Of a stretch of 44,256 bases of DNA, positions 24,193-33,331 are shown piece after piece. Source of the stretch: Pseudoalteromonas sp. S16_S37. GTDB taxonomy: Bacteria; Pseudomonadota; Gammaproteobacteria; Enterobacterales; Alteromonadaceae. The position numbers and the translations under genes are program-made. How positions within the stretch are numbered: position 1 is the first letter of the stretch; every line of letters starts with the position of its first letter. Location of the stretch: assembly GCF_014694405.1 (NCBI RefSeq), contig NZ_JAAUWV010000039.1:1-44256 (forward strand), in the 5' to 3' direction. The notes below the pieces were generated by a model that saw nothing but the letters and a program-made list of their open reading frames with translations, did no database searches and was not told the origin of the DNA.

Positions 24193-25560
24193 ATGAAATT
24201 TATCAAGCAATTTAGCAAACACGCTGTTCTGGCAGCAACTTTAGCGCTTTCAACTTCTGCATTTGCAGAGGAAGCGTTGAACTTGGACTCGTTACTTAAA
24301 ACACTAGAGCAAGGTCAAGTTGCTCAAAGCAAACAAAATCAGGCGCGTGAAGCAGAGTTTAAAGCTAAGCAAGATCAACAAGTCGCAATGCTTAACCAAT
24401 TAACGCAAAAGCGTAATGATGAACTTGCACGTTCAGAGCGTTTAGAAACTCAGTTTGAAGAAAACGAAATTAAGTTACAAAACTTAACCGATACTTTGTC
24501 AAAGCGCATGGGCTCTTTAAAAGAGCTATTTGGTGTAATGCAACAAGTAGCGGGTGACTCAAGCAACAAATTCCAAACTTCGGTTGTGTCGGCGCAAATT
24601 CCTGGTCGGAGCGAATTTATGGATGAGATGGCCAAGAAAATGGGCTCAACGTCACGTTTGGCTTCGATTGAAGATATCGAAAAAGTATGGTTCGAATTGC
24701 AACGTGAAATGACAGAGCAAGGGAAAATCACTCGCTTTAACAACGAGGTTATCGTAGCTGGTGGTTCTAAAGAGACTAAAGAGGTAGTACGAGTTGGTGC
24801 ATTTAACCTTATTGCTGATGGTAAGTACCTAACTTATAACCCTGTAACCAACACTATTTCTGAACTAACACGTCAACCGGTAGCTCGCTTCACAGAAACA
24901 GCAGCGGATTTACAAGCGGCTAAATCAGGCGTTGTTGAGTTTGCACTAGATCCAACAGGTGGTTCTATCCTTGGCCTACTTGTTCAAGCGCCGAATACCG
25001 AAGAGCAGGTTCATCAAGGTGGTGCTGTAGGCTATGTCATCCTTGGTGTTGGTGTTTTAGCGCTTATCATCGCACTAGAGCGTTTTATCTCACTTATGCT
25101 AATGGGTGCCAAAATTAACCGTCAGCTTAAAGATAGCACCGCACGTGATGACAACCCGCTTGGTCGAGTGATGAAAGTTAAAGATCAGTATCCTGATGTA
25201 GCGTACGACACGTTAGAGCTTAAATTAAGTGAAGCAATTTTACGCGAGATGCCAAAAATCACGCGCAATCTAACACTGATTAAGATCATCTCAGTTGTCG
25301 CACCACTGCTAGGTCTACTAGGTACAGTAACAGGTATGATTAACACCTTCCAAGCAATTACGTTATTCGGTACTGGTGACCCTAAACTGATGGCTGGTGG
25401 TATCTCTCAAGCGCTTGTTACAACAGTACTTGGTCTGGTAGTCGCAATTCCAACAGTATTCCTATACACATTACTTAATACCCGTTCACGTAACTTGCTA
25501 CTTATCCTACAAGAGCAAAGTGCGGGTATCATTGCAGAGCGAAGCGAAAAAGGAGCGTAA
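24193..25560 (+). CDS. TtpC-like MotA/TolQ/ExbB proton channel protein with periplasmic extension
   Basis: A 455-residue ExbB-family protein with a large N-terminal extension: signal peptide (STSAFAEE), an exported coiled-coil domain (about residues 30-260), then three membrane segments and the ExbB core VAPLLGLLGTVTGMINTFQA. This architecture matches TtpC, the extra component that Vibrio TonB2 systems need for siderophore uptake. The role would be to harness the proton motive force together with the short ExbB, ExbD and TonB encoded next. AGAGG precedes ATG 24193; a TTG at 24139 inside the preceding gene is rejected because it would bury the signal peptide. Confidence 0.92.
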   Translation: MKFIKQFSKHAVLAATLALSTSAFAEEALNLDSLLKTLEQGQVAQSKQNQAREAEFKAKQDQQVAMLNQLTQKRNDELARSERLETQFEENEIKLQNLTDTLSKRMGSLKELFGVMQQVAGDSSNKFQTSVVSAQIPGRSEFMDEMAKKMGSTSRLASIEDIEKVWFELQREMTEQGKITRFNNEVIVAGGSKETKEVVRVGAFNLIADGKYLTYNPVTNTISELTRQPVARFTETAADLQAAKSGVVEFALDPTGGSILGLLVQAPNTEEQVHQGGAVGYVILGVGVLALIIALERFISLMLMGAKINRQLKDSTARDDNPLGRVMKVKDQYPDVAYDTLELKLSEAILREMPKITRNLTLIKIISVVAPLLGLLGTVTGMINTFQAITLFGTGDPKLMAGGISQALVTTVLGLVVAIPTVFLYTLLNTRSRNLLLILQEQSAGIIAERSEKGA

Positions 25561-25562
25561 TC

Positions 25563-26090
25563 GTGGTCCTATTGGTTGAAGCAATCAATGCGCTACGAGA
25601 GTTTTTAGATACAGGTGGCCAGGTTCTGCTGGTCATCGGACTAATTATCTTCGCCATGTGGTTGCTGATTTTAGAACGCTTTATGTTCGTATTTGGACGT
25701 TACAGAACATACAAAAATGAACTGCTCGCAGCTTGGAAATCACGAAGTGAAAGAAACAGCTGGAATGCAGAGCAAATTCGCCAAGCGCAAATCTCACGAG
25801 CGGGAATTCGCTTAAATGCCAACTTACCTTACATCAATGTCATGGTGGCGTTGTGTCCACTTTTAGGGCTACTAGGTACTGTGACAGGGATGATTGAAGT
25901 GTTTGATGTGATGGCAATCACAGGCACGGGTAGTGCCCGTTCGATGGCCTCAGGTGTATCAAAAGCCACCATCCCGACAATGGCTGGCATGGTTGGCGCA
26001 CTTTCAGGTGTATTTGCATCAACTTATTTGCAGCGAAAAGCAAAGCGCGAAGTAGAACTGTTAGAAGACAAAATGCTGCTTGATCACTAA
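25563..26090 (+). CDS. exbB: ExbB-type proton channel subunit
   Basis: A 175-residue inner-membrane protein of the MotA/TolQ/ExbB family, the second of its kind in the operon. Three membrane segments are seen (about residues 18-38, 85-110 and 130-152), with the core CPLLGLLGTVTGMIEVFDVM and SKATIPTMAGMVGALSG. It forms the pentameric channel around ExbD. The start is GTG, two bases after the stop of the TtpC-like gene, so translation is probably coupled. It corresponds to ExbB2 of Vibrio TonB2 loci. Confidence 0.93.
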   Translation: MVLLVEAINALREFLDTGGQVLLVIGLIIFAMWLLILERFMFVFGRYRTYKNELLAAWKSRSERNSWNAEQIRQAQISRAGIRLNANLPYINVMVALCPLLGLLGTVTGMIEVFDVMAITGTGSARSMASGVSKATIPTMAGMVGALSGVFASTYLQRKAKREVELLEDKMLLDH

Positions 26091-26114
26091 ATCGAGCAGC
26101 GAGAGGAAAATATT

Positions 26115-26525
26115 ATGAGAGCTCCATTAGCTAAAGTATTTCAAGAAGAAGAAGCTGAAGAAATTAACATGACGCCAATGCTTGACGTTGTATTTATCAT
26201 GCTGATCTTCTTCATCGTAACTGCTTCTTTTGTAAAAGAAGCTGGTATTGATGTAAACCGTCCGGAAGCTGCGACAGCCGTTAAAAAACAACGCGCCAAT
26301 ATCCTAGTGGCAATTTCAGATAAAGGTGAAATCTGGATCAACAAGCGTCAAGTAGATATCCGTGCAGTTCAGGCAAATATCGAGCGCTTAAAAGCTGAAA
26401 ACCCACAAGGCAGTGTGGTCATTCAGGCTGATAAAAAAGCAACCACAGATATGTTAATTAAAGTAATGGATGCATCTCGTGCTGCTGGCGCGTTTGATGT
26501 TTCAATTGCTGCACAAGAGTCATAG
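26115..26525 (+). CDS. exbD: ExbD biopolymer transport protein
   Basis: A 136-residue protein with one N-terminal membrane helix and a periplasmic domain. INMTPMLDVVFIMLIFFIVT carries the conserved aspartate (Asp24) in the proton path. The periplasmic domain ends with ADKKATTDMLIKVMDASRAAG, typical for ExbD/TolR. It lies 24 bp after exbB with GAGAGGA before the ATG, and 9 bp before tonB. It works with the two ExbB-like proteins to energise TonB. Confidence 0.95.
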   Translation: MRAPLAKVFQEEEAEEINMTPMLDVVFIMLIFFIVTASFVKEAGIDVNRPEAATAVKKQRANILVAISDKGEIWINKRQVDIRAVQANIERLKAENPQGSVVIQADKKATTDMLIKVMDASRAAGAFDVSIAAQES

Positions 26526-26534
26526 GTAACAATT

Positions 26535-27140
26535 ATGCGTTATTTAATAGCACTGATAATAGCAGGTGTTATTACGTTCTTCTTGTTCTTGGGTATGCAA
26601 GCGCTTATCCAAGGCGGGGAAGGCGCAATGACTGATCCTGTAAAAGGGAATGTGCTTGATTTTGTCCGTTTAAAGAAAGAAGAAACGGTACAGAAAAAAG
26701 AGCGAAAGCCACAGAAGCCACCGACGCCAAAAGAGCCGCCTCCACCGATGGATGCGCCACAAATGCAAAGTAATGATCTTGATACTGCGGGTGCAGACTT
26801 TGACTTTAGTGCGAACGTTGAAGCAGATGTAAATCTTGCAGGCGGTTTGGCACTTGAGTCAAGTGACGGTGAATATCTACCTATCGTTAAGGTTGCGCCT
26901 GTATATCCTCGCCGAGCACTTTCACGTGGTATCGAAGGATATGTGATAGTCGAATTCATTGTGACAAAGCAAGGCACAGTTCGCGACCCTAAAGTAGTGA
27001 GCGCTGAACCAGAAGCGATATTCGATAGGGCGGCGCTCGATGCAGCATTAAAGTTCAAGTATAAGCCGCGTGTCGTCAATGGTGAGGCGGTAGAGGTTGC
27101 AGGTGTACAAAATAAGATTTCATTCCAAATTAATGGTTAA
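26535..27140 (+). CDS. tonB: TonB energy-transducing protein
   Basis: A 201-residue TonB with a short cytoplasmic start, a membrane helix (about residues 4-26), a Lys/Pro-rich linker (KPPTPKEPPPP) and a C-terminal TonB domain (about 110-200) with YPRRALSRGIEGYVIVEF and the FKYKPRVVNGEAVEVAG ending. The linker is short, as in TonB2 proteins of Vibrio. It would transmit energy from the ExbB-ExbD motor to outer-membrane receptors such as the one encoded at 30402. It is 9 bp from exbD. Confidence 0.95.
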   Translation: MRYLIALIIAGVITFFLFLGMQALIQGGEGAMTDPVKGNVLDFVRLKKEETVQKKERKPQKPPTPKEPPPPMDAPQMQSNDLDTAGADFDFSANVEADVNLAGGLALESSDGEYLPIVKVAPVYPRRALSRGIEGYVIVEFIVTKQGTVRDPKVVSAEPEAIFDRAALDAALKFKYKPRVVNGEAVEVAGVQNKISFQING

Positions 27141-27161
27141 TGAGGTTTTCGAGGTGCGATT

Positions 27162-28466
27162 ATGAAAAATATTAAACAACTAGCAATTTACAGCGCTTTA
27201 TTTATCGCAGGCTCAGCTGCACCTTCTTTGGTGTCGGTAGTGCCATTGATAGATATCAGTACGGCTTATGCAGAAACTAAAACCACGCGTGTACCTGCGC
27301 TTAGAGAAAAGGTTTACAGTCAACTAGCACGAGCACAGAAACTTGCTGATGATGGCGATGTTAAGGCTGGCTTAGAAGCCCTAGATAGCATCAACGAGCG
27401 CTCATCAAGTATGAACTCGTATGAAATTGCAATGATGCATAACTTTTATGGGTTTATTTACTACAACGAAAACCAATTAGATAAAGCAATAGCATCTTTT
27501 GAAAAGGTTGTCGCTGAAGAGGGTATTCCTGAGTCATTAAGATTATCGACTACATTTAGTTTGGCTCAACTAGCAATGGCTAACTCTGAATATAATAAAG
27601 TAATAAAATATTTAGATAGCTGGGAGGAAATAAACGCAAGCGTGACACCTGATAATTATTATGTACTTCGTGCTCAAGCTAATTACCAGTTAAAAGAATA
27701 CAAAGAAGCTGTAAAATATATTAATACAGCGATCGGATTAAGTGAATCAAAAGGTAATGTGCCAAATGAAAACTGGTTGGTTTTACAACGCGCACTTTAT
27801 TACTCACTTAATCAACCTGAAAAGGTAACTGAAGTACTGGAAAAAATGGTTAAGCTTTATAATAAGCCTAACTATTGGATCCAGCTTGCAGGAATGTATG
27901 GTGAAATTGGTGATGAGAAAAAGCAATTAGCAATTTTTGAAGCCGCAGATCAACAAGGCTTTGTAAAATCACGTTCAGAAATGAAACAACTTGCGCAAGT
28001 GTATATGTATAACGGTCTAGCGTATAAAGCTGCAAAGGTTATGGAGCGAGGTTTGGAGCAAGGTGTTATAGAGAATAACGCTAAAAACCAGGCGTTTATT
28101 GCAGAGTCTTTGGTGCAAGCTAAAGAAGACAGTAAGGCAGTAGCGTATTTTGCAAAGGCAAGCAAGTTAGTTGAACATGGTAATTATGATCAAAGGCTTG
28201 CAGAAATATATATCAACTTAGAAATGTTTGATGAAGCTGCAGATGCTGCACGCTCGGCATTAGATAAAGGTCAATTAACGTTCGAGTCAAATGCCTATGT
28301 TGCATTAGGCATGGCTCAATATAATTTGCAAAATTTCGACGCTTCGATATTGGCATTTGAACAAGCTGAAAAACACAAAAAATCTGCAAACTTAGCAAAG
28401 CAGTGGATTAATTACGTAAAAAAAGAAAAACTACATAATGAGACTTTAAAACAAGCTTTATTATAG
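27162..28466 (+). CDS. Periplasmic TPR protein of the TonB2 operon
   Basis: A 434-residue exported protein with a signal peptide (ending near STAYAET) and tetratricopeptide repeats through most of its length, for example HNFYGFIYYNENQLDKAIASF, split into degenerate units. TPR domains bind proteins, so a scaffold role for TonB, DUF3450 or receptors is likely. It is 21 bp after tonB and closes the operon, with a strong terminator 21 bp after its stop. TPR partners of this kind recur next to TtpC-type TonB systems. Codon and base composition look the same as in its neighbours. Confidence 0.88.
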   Translation: MKNIKQLAIYSALFIAGSAAPSLVSVVPLIDISTAYAETKTTRVPALREKVYSQLARAQKLADDGDVKAGLEALDSINERSSSMNSYEIAMMHNFYGFIYYNENQLDKAIASFEKVVAEEGIPESLRLSTTFSLAQLAMANSEYNKVIKYLDSWEEINASVTPDNYYVLRAQANYQLKEYKEAVKYINTAIGLSESKGNVPNENWLVLQRALYYSLNQPEKVTEVLEKMVKLYNKPNYWIQLAGMYGEIGDEKKQLAIFEAADQQGFVKSRSEMKQLAQVYMYNGLAYKAAKVMERGLEQGVIENNAKNQAFIAESLVQAKEDSKAVAYFAKASKLVEHGNYDQRLAEIYINLEMFDEAADAARSALDKGQLTFESNAYVALGMAQYNLQNFDASILAFEQAEKHKKSANLAKQWINYVKKEKLHNETLKQALL

Positions 28467-28486
28467 TTTTATAATCGCAACACCAA

Positions 28487-28509
28487 AGCCGCCTTCGGGC
28501 GGTTTTTTT
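28487..28509 (+). terminator. Intrinsic terminator after the TonB2 operon
   Basis: GCCGCC and GGCGGT with a TTCG tetraloop are followed by seven T. Confidence 0.92.
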
Positions 28510-28525
28510 ATTTCAAAAATATAAA

Positions 28526-28565
28526 TTGTCATTATTGTTTCTATAAAGTGTAACCCATTTGTAAT
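28526..28565 (+). promoter_or_regulatory. Weak Pho-box-like repeats before the lipoprotein gene
   Basis: TTGTCAT (28526), GTTTCTA (28537), GTGTAAC (28548) and TTGTAAT (28559) lie exactly 11 bp apart; matches to CTGTCAT are 6, 3, 4 and 5 of 7. The phase is suggestive but two half-sites are poor. Confidence 0.25.
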
Positions 28566-28632
28566 ACAGTGGCGTTACTTTAAGTCCAAGCTTTTTATGC
28601 GCTTATAATTATTATATTTATTGGAGATAAAA

Positions 28633-30318
28633 ATGAAATTTTCTGGGTTATTCAAAGTTAGCCTTGTTGCTTCTGCATTAGTTTTAGCCGGTTGTGGCGG
28701 CGATATTAAAATTACGCCTACTGTTAACGATAGCAGTGTAAAGAATTCTAATAACACAACAACAACACCAACTACTCCTACTACACCAGATACTGGTGAT
28801 GGCAAAGTTGAAAACCCATGTACTAAACGTACAGTTGCTGGTAACGAAGTTCAGGGTGAATTTAAAGCGCCACACTGTGTTTATGACACAAATTTTGCAG
28901 GCAAAAACCTAGAAATTGAAGAAAACATCACATTTAAAGCGTTAGCCAATGGTGGTGCACACGTATTTAAAGGTGCTATCCAAATGGGTAAAAACTGTGA
29001 TACGACTCTTGGTTGTACCATCGAGAAAAATGGTCCTACGCTGAATATTGAACCTGGTACAACAATGGCATTCACATCTGGTGAAGCGATTGTGCGTATC
29101 GGTCGTGGTGCAAAAATTAACGCAATTGGTACCGCTGAAGCTCCAATTACATTTACTTCTGCAAAAGTTTACCCAGATTTTGATATCGCTGGCACCGGCG
29201 CACAATTTGCTGATTGGGGCGGTATCATGATTAACGGTTTTGGTTTAACTAACCACTGTAAAAATGAACAACGTGCAGCTGGCACATGTAATGCTGAGTC
29301 AGAAGGTATTGTTAGCCACTTCGGTGGAAATGATAACGCAGACGACAGCGGTAGCATCAAATATGCAAACATTTGGTACGCAGGTTCAGGTCCTCGTGAT
29401 GGCGGTGAAGGTAACGACTTAAACTCACTAACGCTTAATGCCGTAGGTTCTAAGTCTAGTTTTGAATATTTGCATATTCACCAAGGTTTTGACGATGGTA
29501 TCGAATTCTTCGGTGGTGCTGCAAACATCAAACACATCGTAGTAACTGATACACAAGATGATGGTATTGATATCGACGCTGGCTGGAAAGGTAATGCACA
29601 ATTTATTTTAGTTAAGCACGGTAAAGTGACCACTAAAACAGACGTGACATACTACGATGAAGACGAGAAAAAACTAGTTACCATCCCAGCTGGTACAGAA
29701 GGTTACATGGGTAACAATGGCTTTGAGACAGACGGTGAGAAAAACGGCGGTGCAGACTACTCAGAAGTACCGGCATCTAACCCTACTATTGCCAACGTAA
29801 CGGTTATCACCACAGATGGTAAATCTATTCGTGATAATGGCTCCTCACAAGCAATTGCATTTGATGATGCGATTGAAAGTACTTACTACAACACGTTATT
29901 TGTTAAGGCTGATGCATCAATTAATGGGACCAACTGTGTTCAATTTAAAGATGTAAGTGCTCAGAAAAAAGCTGCAGACGGCAAAATTAAATTCAACAAC
30001 TCTGTAATGGCATGTGTTAAACAGTTTAAAGACGGTGACACATTTAACGCTGACGCAGGTTCTGGCTCAAAAGCTGAATGGTTTGCAAACGGTGGTTCAA
30101 GTATCATTCTTGATAACGCGCAAGGCGTGCTATCTGCAGATGGTTTTTCTACTAACACGGCCTCTACAGAAGTTACAATCCAAGCAAACGATTTAACAGG
30201 CGAAGGCTTAGACAAGACATTCTTCGAACAAGTGGATTACATTGGCGCAGTATCGGATAAGGATACAAGCAGCCCATGGTACAAGTGGGTACAAAAATCA
30301 CTTGCTGCTATTAAATAA
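28633..30318 (+). CDS. Beta-helix lipoprotein paired with a TonB-dependent receptor
   Basis: A 561-residue lipoprotein: signal peptide with lipobox LAGC (Cys21), a low-complexity Ser/Asn/Thr/Pro linker (about 40-60), and a body with parallel beta-helix features such as IEPGTTMAFTSG, VRIGRGAKINAIGTAEAPIT and GFDDGIEFFGGAANIKHIVV. Similar lipoproteins in marine bacteria lie beside TonB-dependent receptors and probably sit on the outer membrane to capture a ligand or process it. No catalytic residues are recognisable. ATG 28633 is preceded by GGAG. The gene has its own terminator before the receptor gene. Confidence 0.8.
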   Translation: MKFSGLFKVSLVASALVLAGCGGDIKITPTVNDSSVKNSNNTTTTPTTPTTPDTGDGKVENPCTKRTVAGNEVQGEFKAPHCVYDTNFAGKNLEIEENITFKALANGGAHVFKGAIQMGKNCDTTLGCTIEKNGPTLNIEPGTTMAFTSGEAIVRIGRGAKINAIGTAEAPITFTSAKVYPDFDIAGTGAQFADWGGIMINGFGLTNHCKNEQRAAGTCNAESEGIVSHFGGNDNADDSGSIKYANIWYAGSGPRDGGEGNDLNSLTLNAVGSKSSFEYLHIHQGFDDGIEFFGGAANIKHIVVTDTQDDGIDIDAGWKGNAQFILVKHGKVTTKTDVTYYDEDEKKLVTIPAGTEGYMGNNGFETDGEKNGGADYSEVPASNPTIANVTVITTDGKSIRDNGSSQAIAFDDAIESTYYNTLFVKADASINGTNCVQFKDVSAQKKAADGKIKFNNSVMACVKQFKDGDTFNADAGSGSKAEWFANGGSSIILDNAQGVLSADGFSTNTASTEVTIQANDLTGEGLDKTFFEQVDYIGAVSDKDTSSPWYKWVQKSLAAIK

Positions 30319-30355
30319 TCAAAATCTTTTGTGATTTATATGTTTATCACGAAGT

Positions 30356-30379
30356 AGGCGCAGCTTTTGCGCCTTTTTT
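30356..30379 (+). terminator. Intrinsic terminator between lipoprotein and receptor
   Basis: AGGCGCA (30356-30362) and TGCGCCT (30368-30374) enclose GCTTT and run into TTTTTT. The T-run ends 22 bp before the receptor start, so receptor expression by read-through from the lipoprotein gene would be partial; a promoter does not fit between them. Confidence 0.85.
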
Positions 30380-30401
30380 ATGGTTTTTGGCAGGATTGCA
30401 A

Positions 30402-33086
30402 ATGAATACTCATATGAAATTGAAAAAAATTGCGTTGGCAGTAAGTTCGGCGGTGGTTGTTGGAGTATCAATGCCAAGCATCGCAGCAGAAGACCAAGCA
30501 ATAGAAGAAGTTGTAGCTGTTGGCACGCGCTTGCAAGGCAGTGCGGCTGCAGTAATCGAAGAGCGTAAAAATCAAGCGTTCGTTGCGGACATTATGGGCG
30601 CTGAGCAGCTATCTCGTACTGGTGATAGTGACGCGGCTTCGGCACTGCGCCGTGTAACGGGTTTAACGCTTGTTGATGGTAAATTCGTTTATGTTCGCGG
30701 CTTAGGTGAGCGTTATTCCAGCGCGCGCCTAAACGGTGCTTCAGTACCAAGCCCAGATTTAACACGTAACGTGGTACCACTGGATATTTTCCCATCTAGT
30801 ATTATCGAAAGTTTAGCTGTACAGAAAGCATACTCTCCTTCGATGCCAGCTGCATTTGGTGGTGGTAATATCGACATTCGTACTAAATCAGTGCCAAGTG
30901 AATTTACGGCAGGTATTGAAATTGGCATTGGTATGAATTCAAACTCGGATAAAGGCTATACATATTCACGCCCTGGAAGCGGGCAGCCTCAAGCATTACA
31001 TGATGCCGTGTTGAGTTATAGAGGCGATTTTAGTTTGGAAGGTATTGTTGATGCTGATGGCATTAAGGAAACCGCAACGCAGACGAGAGCTGAACAAGCG
31101 GCTGCGATTAATAAATCGCTAATTTTATCGCTACCTCGCGATCTCAAAGTTACCAAAGAATCGTTAGATCCGAACTACGATGTAAAGGCCAATATTGGCA
31201 CTAGCTTCGATGAAAGCTATTTTGGTGGCACGATAGGGTTTATGCTTGCGGGCTCCTATGATAACGACTGGTCGTATTCAGAGCGTAAGACTGCGGTGAC
31301 GGATGACGATCCTGCAGATAACTGTACAACGTCTCTTGCCACCGCAGAAGATGCCAGCACTAACTGTTACGTAACAGTGAAAGATTCAAAAGTAACTACT
31401 GAAAACGAACGTATTAGCGGTGTTTTCAATTTGGGTTACAAACTTGAACAACACAGTGTTAGCTACTCGAAAATATACCTCGAAGATAACGAAGATGAAG
31501 TAAGCTTATCCGTATCTCAAAGTCCTAACGGCAGTACGGTAAGAACTATTGCAGGTACGGGTGAAGCGCAACGTGCTCACAGTTTCAATTACGAAGAACG
31601 CAAATTAGACGTAGATCAGTTGATCGGCCAACATACTTTCCTTGATTATTGGGGAGTTGGTGCTGATTGGCAGTATACAGAGTCGGAAGCGGAAACACGC
31701 ATCCCAACTAACATTGATTACCGTTTTATTGATAAGTTTGAGAACGGTGCTTACACAGGTTCGATTATCACTGGTGACGACAATAGAGCAATTTATTCGT
31801 TTACCAACATGGTTGATAATGTTAAGTCGTACAGCGGTAACATTACATTGCCACTTTCTTTTGACAATGTCGAAGTTACATTGAAAGCTGGCTACGACTT
31901 TATGGACCGAGCGCGTGTATACAATACGTCAAGTTTTGCTGTTAATAACAATACTGGCATCTCTATTCCAGTAAATAACAGCGCAGAAAATATACTTGGC
32001 TTAACAACCTACTTGGACGATGAGTTTGTTGGCAATAACAACTTTTTACTGACTTTTAACGAACCGACCGCACCGAGCGCGGATGACTATACAGCGGCTC
32101 AAAAAATTGATGCGGGTTTCTTTGAATTTGATGTGCTTTACGATAACTCGTGGCGTGTAAGTGGCGGTTTGCGCTACGAAGACTTTAAGCAAGTTTCTAT
32201 CGGCACGTCTAGCTTGATCTTTGATAAGATCACTCAGGGCATTTTCTACTCACCCGAAAAAATTAAAGAAGGCTCAGTTAATCTGGACGATGTTTTTAGT
32301 TCGTTGGCTTTAACTTATTTGGCTGAAAGTAACTATCAGGTTCGTTTTAGTTACGGAGAAACGACAGTTCGCCCTGACTTACGTGAGTTAGTCTCTGTTG
32401 CTTACTACGATCCGCTTACTGATATCAAAACATTTGGTACACCAGGCCTTAAAAGTAGTGATTTGAAAAACTACGATGCGCGCTTTGAGTACTACATGGA
32501 TAACGGCGACAACTTCTCGGTTGGTGCGTTCTACAAAGATATTACTAATCCAATCGAAACCGTACTGCGAGTCGGTGATGAAGATTATAGTGCTTCATTT
32601 GTAAATGGTATCGATGGTGAAGTGTATGGTATTGAAGCTGAATGGCTATACGACTTATCATCTGCCCTAAGTGGTGTATTCACGTCTGGTAACATCACAT
32701 TAAGTGATTCAGAAGTATCAATTGACCCTGCGTTTGCTGGTAACTTAACTAACCCTACGAAGCGTATGACAGGTCATTCTAAATACGTAGTTAACCTACA
32801 AATGGGTTTTGATTCTGCAGATGGCCAGCACAGTGGTTCATTAGTATACAACGTGTTCGGCGAGCGTATATTGGCCTCAGGTATCGGTGGTCGACAAGAT
32901 GCGTTCGAGCAACCGTTTCATTCACTAGATCTAGTGTACACTTGGTATCCGGACTTTAACTCTAAGGTTAAGTTCAAAGTGAAAAACCTGCTAAACGAAG
33001 AACAGGAAGTAACACAATCAGATCTTATTGTTAGACAAAAAGAAGTTGGTACAAGCGTAAGCATAAACTATAGCTACGAATTTTAA
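30402..33086 (+). CDS. TonB-dependent outer-membrane receptor
   Basis: An 894-residue receptor with signal peptide (to about residue 29, PSIAAED), an N-terminal TonB-box-like IEEVVAVGTR, a plug domain with GKFVYVRGLGERYSSARLNG and MPAAFGGGNIDIRTK, and a C-terminal 22-strand barrel ending in an aromatic residue (YSYEF), as outer-membrane proteins do. The G-E-R-Y plug subgroup is not a standard siderophore or B12 receptor. The substrate is unknown; the neighbouring lipoprotein and TonB2 operon suggest one transport system. I use ATG 30402 with AGGA six bases upstream; ATG 30414 is an alternative. Confidence 0.93.
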   Translation: MNTHMKLKKIALAVSSAVVVGVSMPSIAAEDQAIEEVVAVGTRLQGSAAAVIEERKNQAFVADIMGAEQLSRTGDSDAASALRRVTGLTLVDGKFVYVRGLGERYSSARLNGASVPSPDLTRNVVPLDIFPSSIIESLAVQKAYSPSMPAAFGGGNIDIRTKSVPSEFTAGIEIGIGMNSNSDKGYTYSRPGSGQPQALHDAVLSYRGDFSLEGIVDADGIKETATQTRAEQAAAINKSLILSLPRDLKVTKESLDPNYDVKANIGTSFDESYFGGTIGFMLAGSYDNDWSYSERKTAVTDDDPADNCTTSLATAEDASTNCYVTVKDSKVTTENERISGVFNLGYKLEQHSVSYSKIYLEDNEDEVSLSVSQSPNGSTVRTIAGTGEAQRAHSFNYEERKLDVDQLIGQHTFLDYWGVGADWQYTESEAETRIPTNIDYRFIDKFENGAYTGSIITGDDNRAIYSFTNMVDNVKSYSGNITLPLSFDNVEVTLKAGYDFMDRARVYNTSSFAVNNNTGISIPVNNSAENILGLTTYLDDEFVGNNNFLLTFNEPTAPSADDYTAAQKIDAGFFEFDVLYDNSWRVSGGLRYEDFKQVSIGTSSLIFDKITQGIFYSPEKIKEGSVNLDDVFSSLALTYLAESNYQVRFSYGETTVRPDLRELVSVAYYDPLTDIKTFGTPGLKSSDLKNYDARFEYYMDNGDNFSVGAFYKDITNPIETVLRVGDEDYSASFVNGIDGEVYGIEAEWLYDLSSALSGVFTSGNITLSDSEVSIDPAFAGNLTNPTKRMTGHSKYVVNLQMGFDSADGQHSGSLVYNVFGERILASGIGGRQDAFEQPFHSLDLVYTWYPDFNSKVKFKVKNLLNEEQEVTQSDLIVRQKEVGTSVSINYSYEF

Positions 33087-33123
33087 GTGCTAGACGATTT
33101 TTACTAATAACAACGAAAGTATT

Positions 33124-33153
33124 AAGCCAAGGCTATCGCCTTGGCTTTTTTTA
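33124..33153 (+). terminator. Intrinsic terminator after the receptor
   Basis: AAGCCAAGGC and GCCTTGGCTT with a TATC loop are followed by eight T. Confidence 0.92.
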
Positions 33154-33319
33154 TCTCATAAAAAATAATTAGATTTGATTGCGAAAATATGACATGTAAC
33201 GTAGACTATACGCTATCAGTTAAGTGAACTTGTACTGAACCAGATAATTTAAGTATAAAGCTCAGCACGTTAATAAATTTGTCATCTTTATACTTTAAAG
33301 TGCACACAATCTTAAAGGT

Positions 33320-33325
33320 TATAAT
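33320..33325 (+). promoter_or_regulatory. Consensus -10 element (TATAAT) of the small-RNA candidate
   Basis: A perfect TATAAT would place a start near 33332. No good -35 is visible at 16-18 bp upstream, so an activator may be needed. Confidence 0.4.
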
Positions 33326-33331
33326 TAAAAA

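Noticed and set aside
26540..27079. A 179-codon minus-strand ORF across tonB
   Set aside because: It is a shadow of the tonB frame, with Ser/Gly-rich low complexity from the reversed Pro/Lys linker.
28500..28620. Fur box before the lipoprotein gene
   Set aside because: No run of GATAAT-like hexamers fits well enough, so iron control is not claimed.
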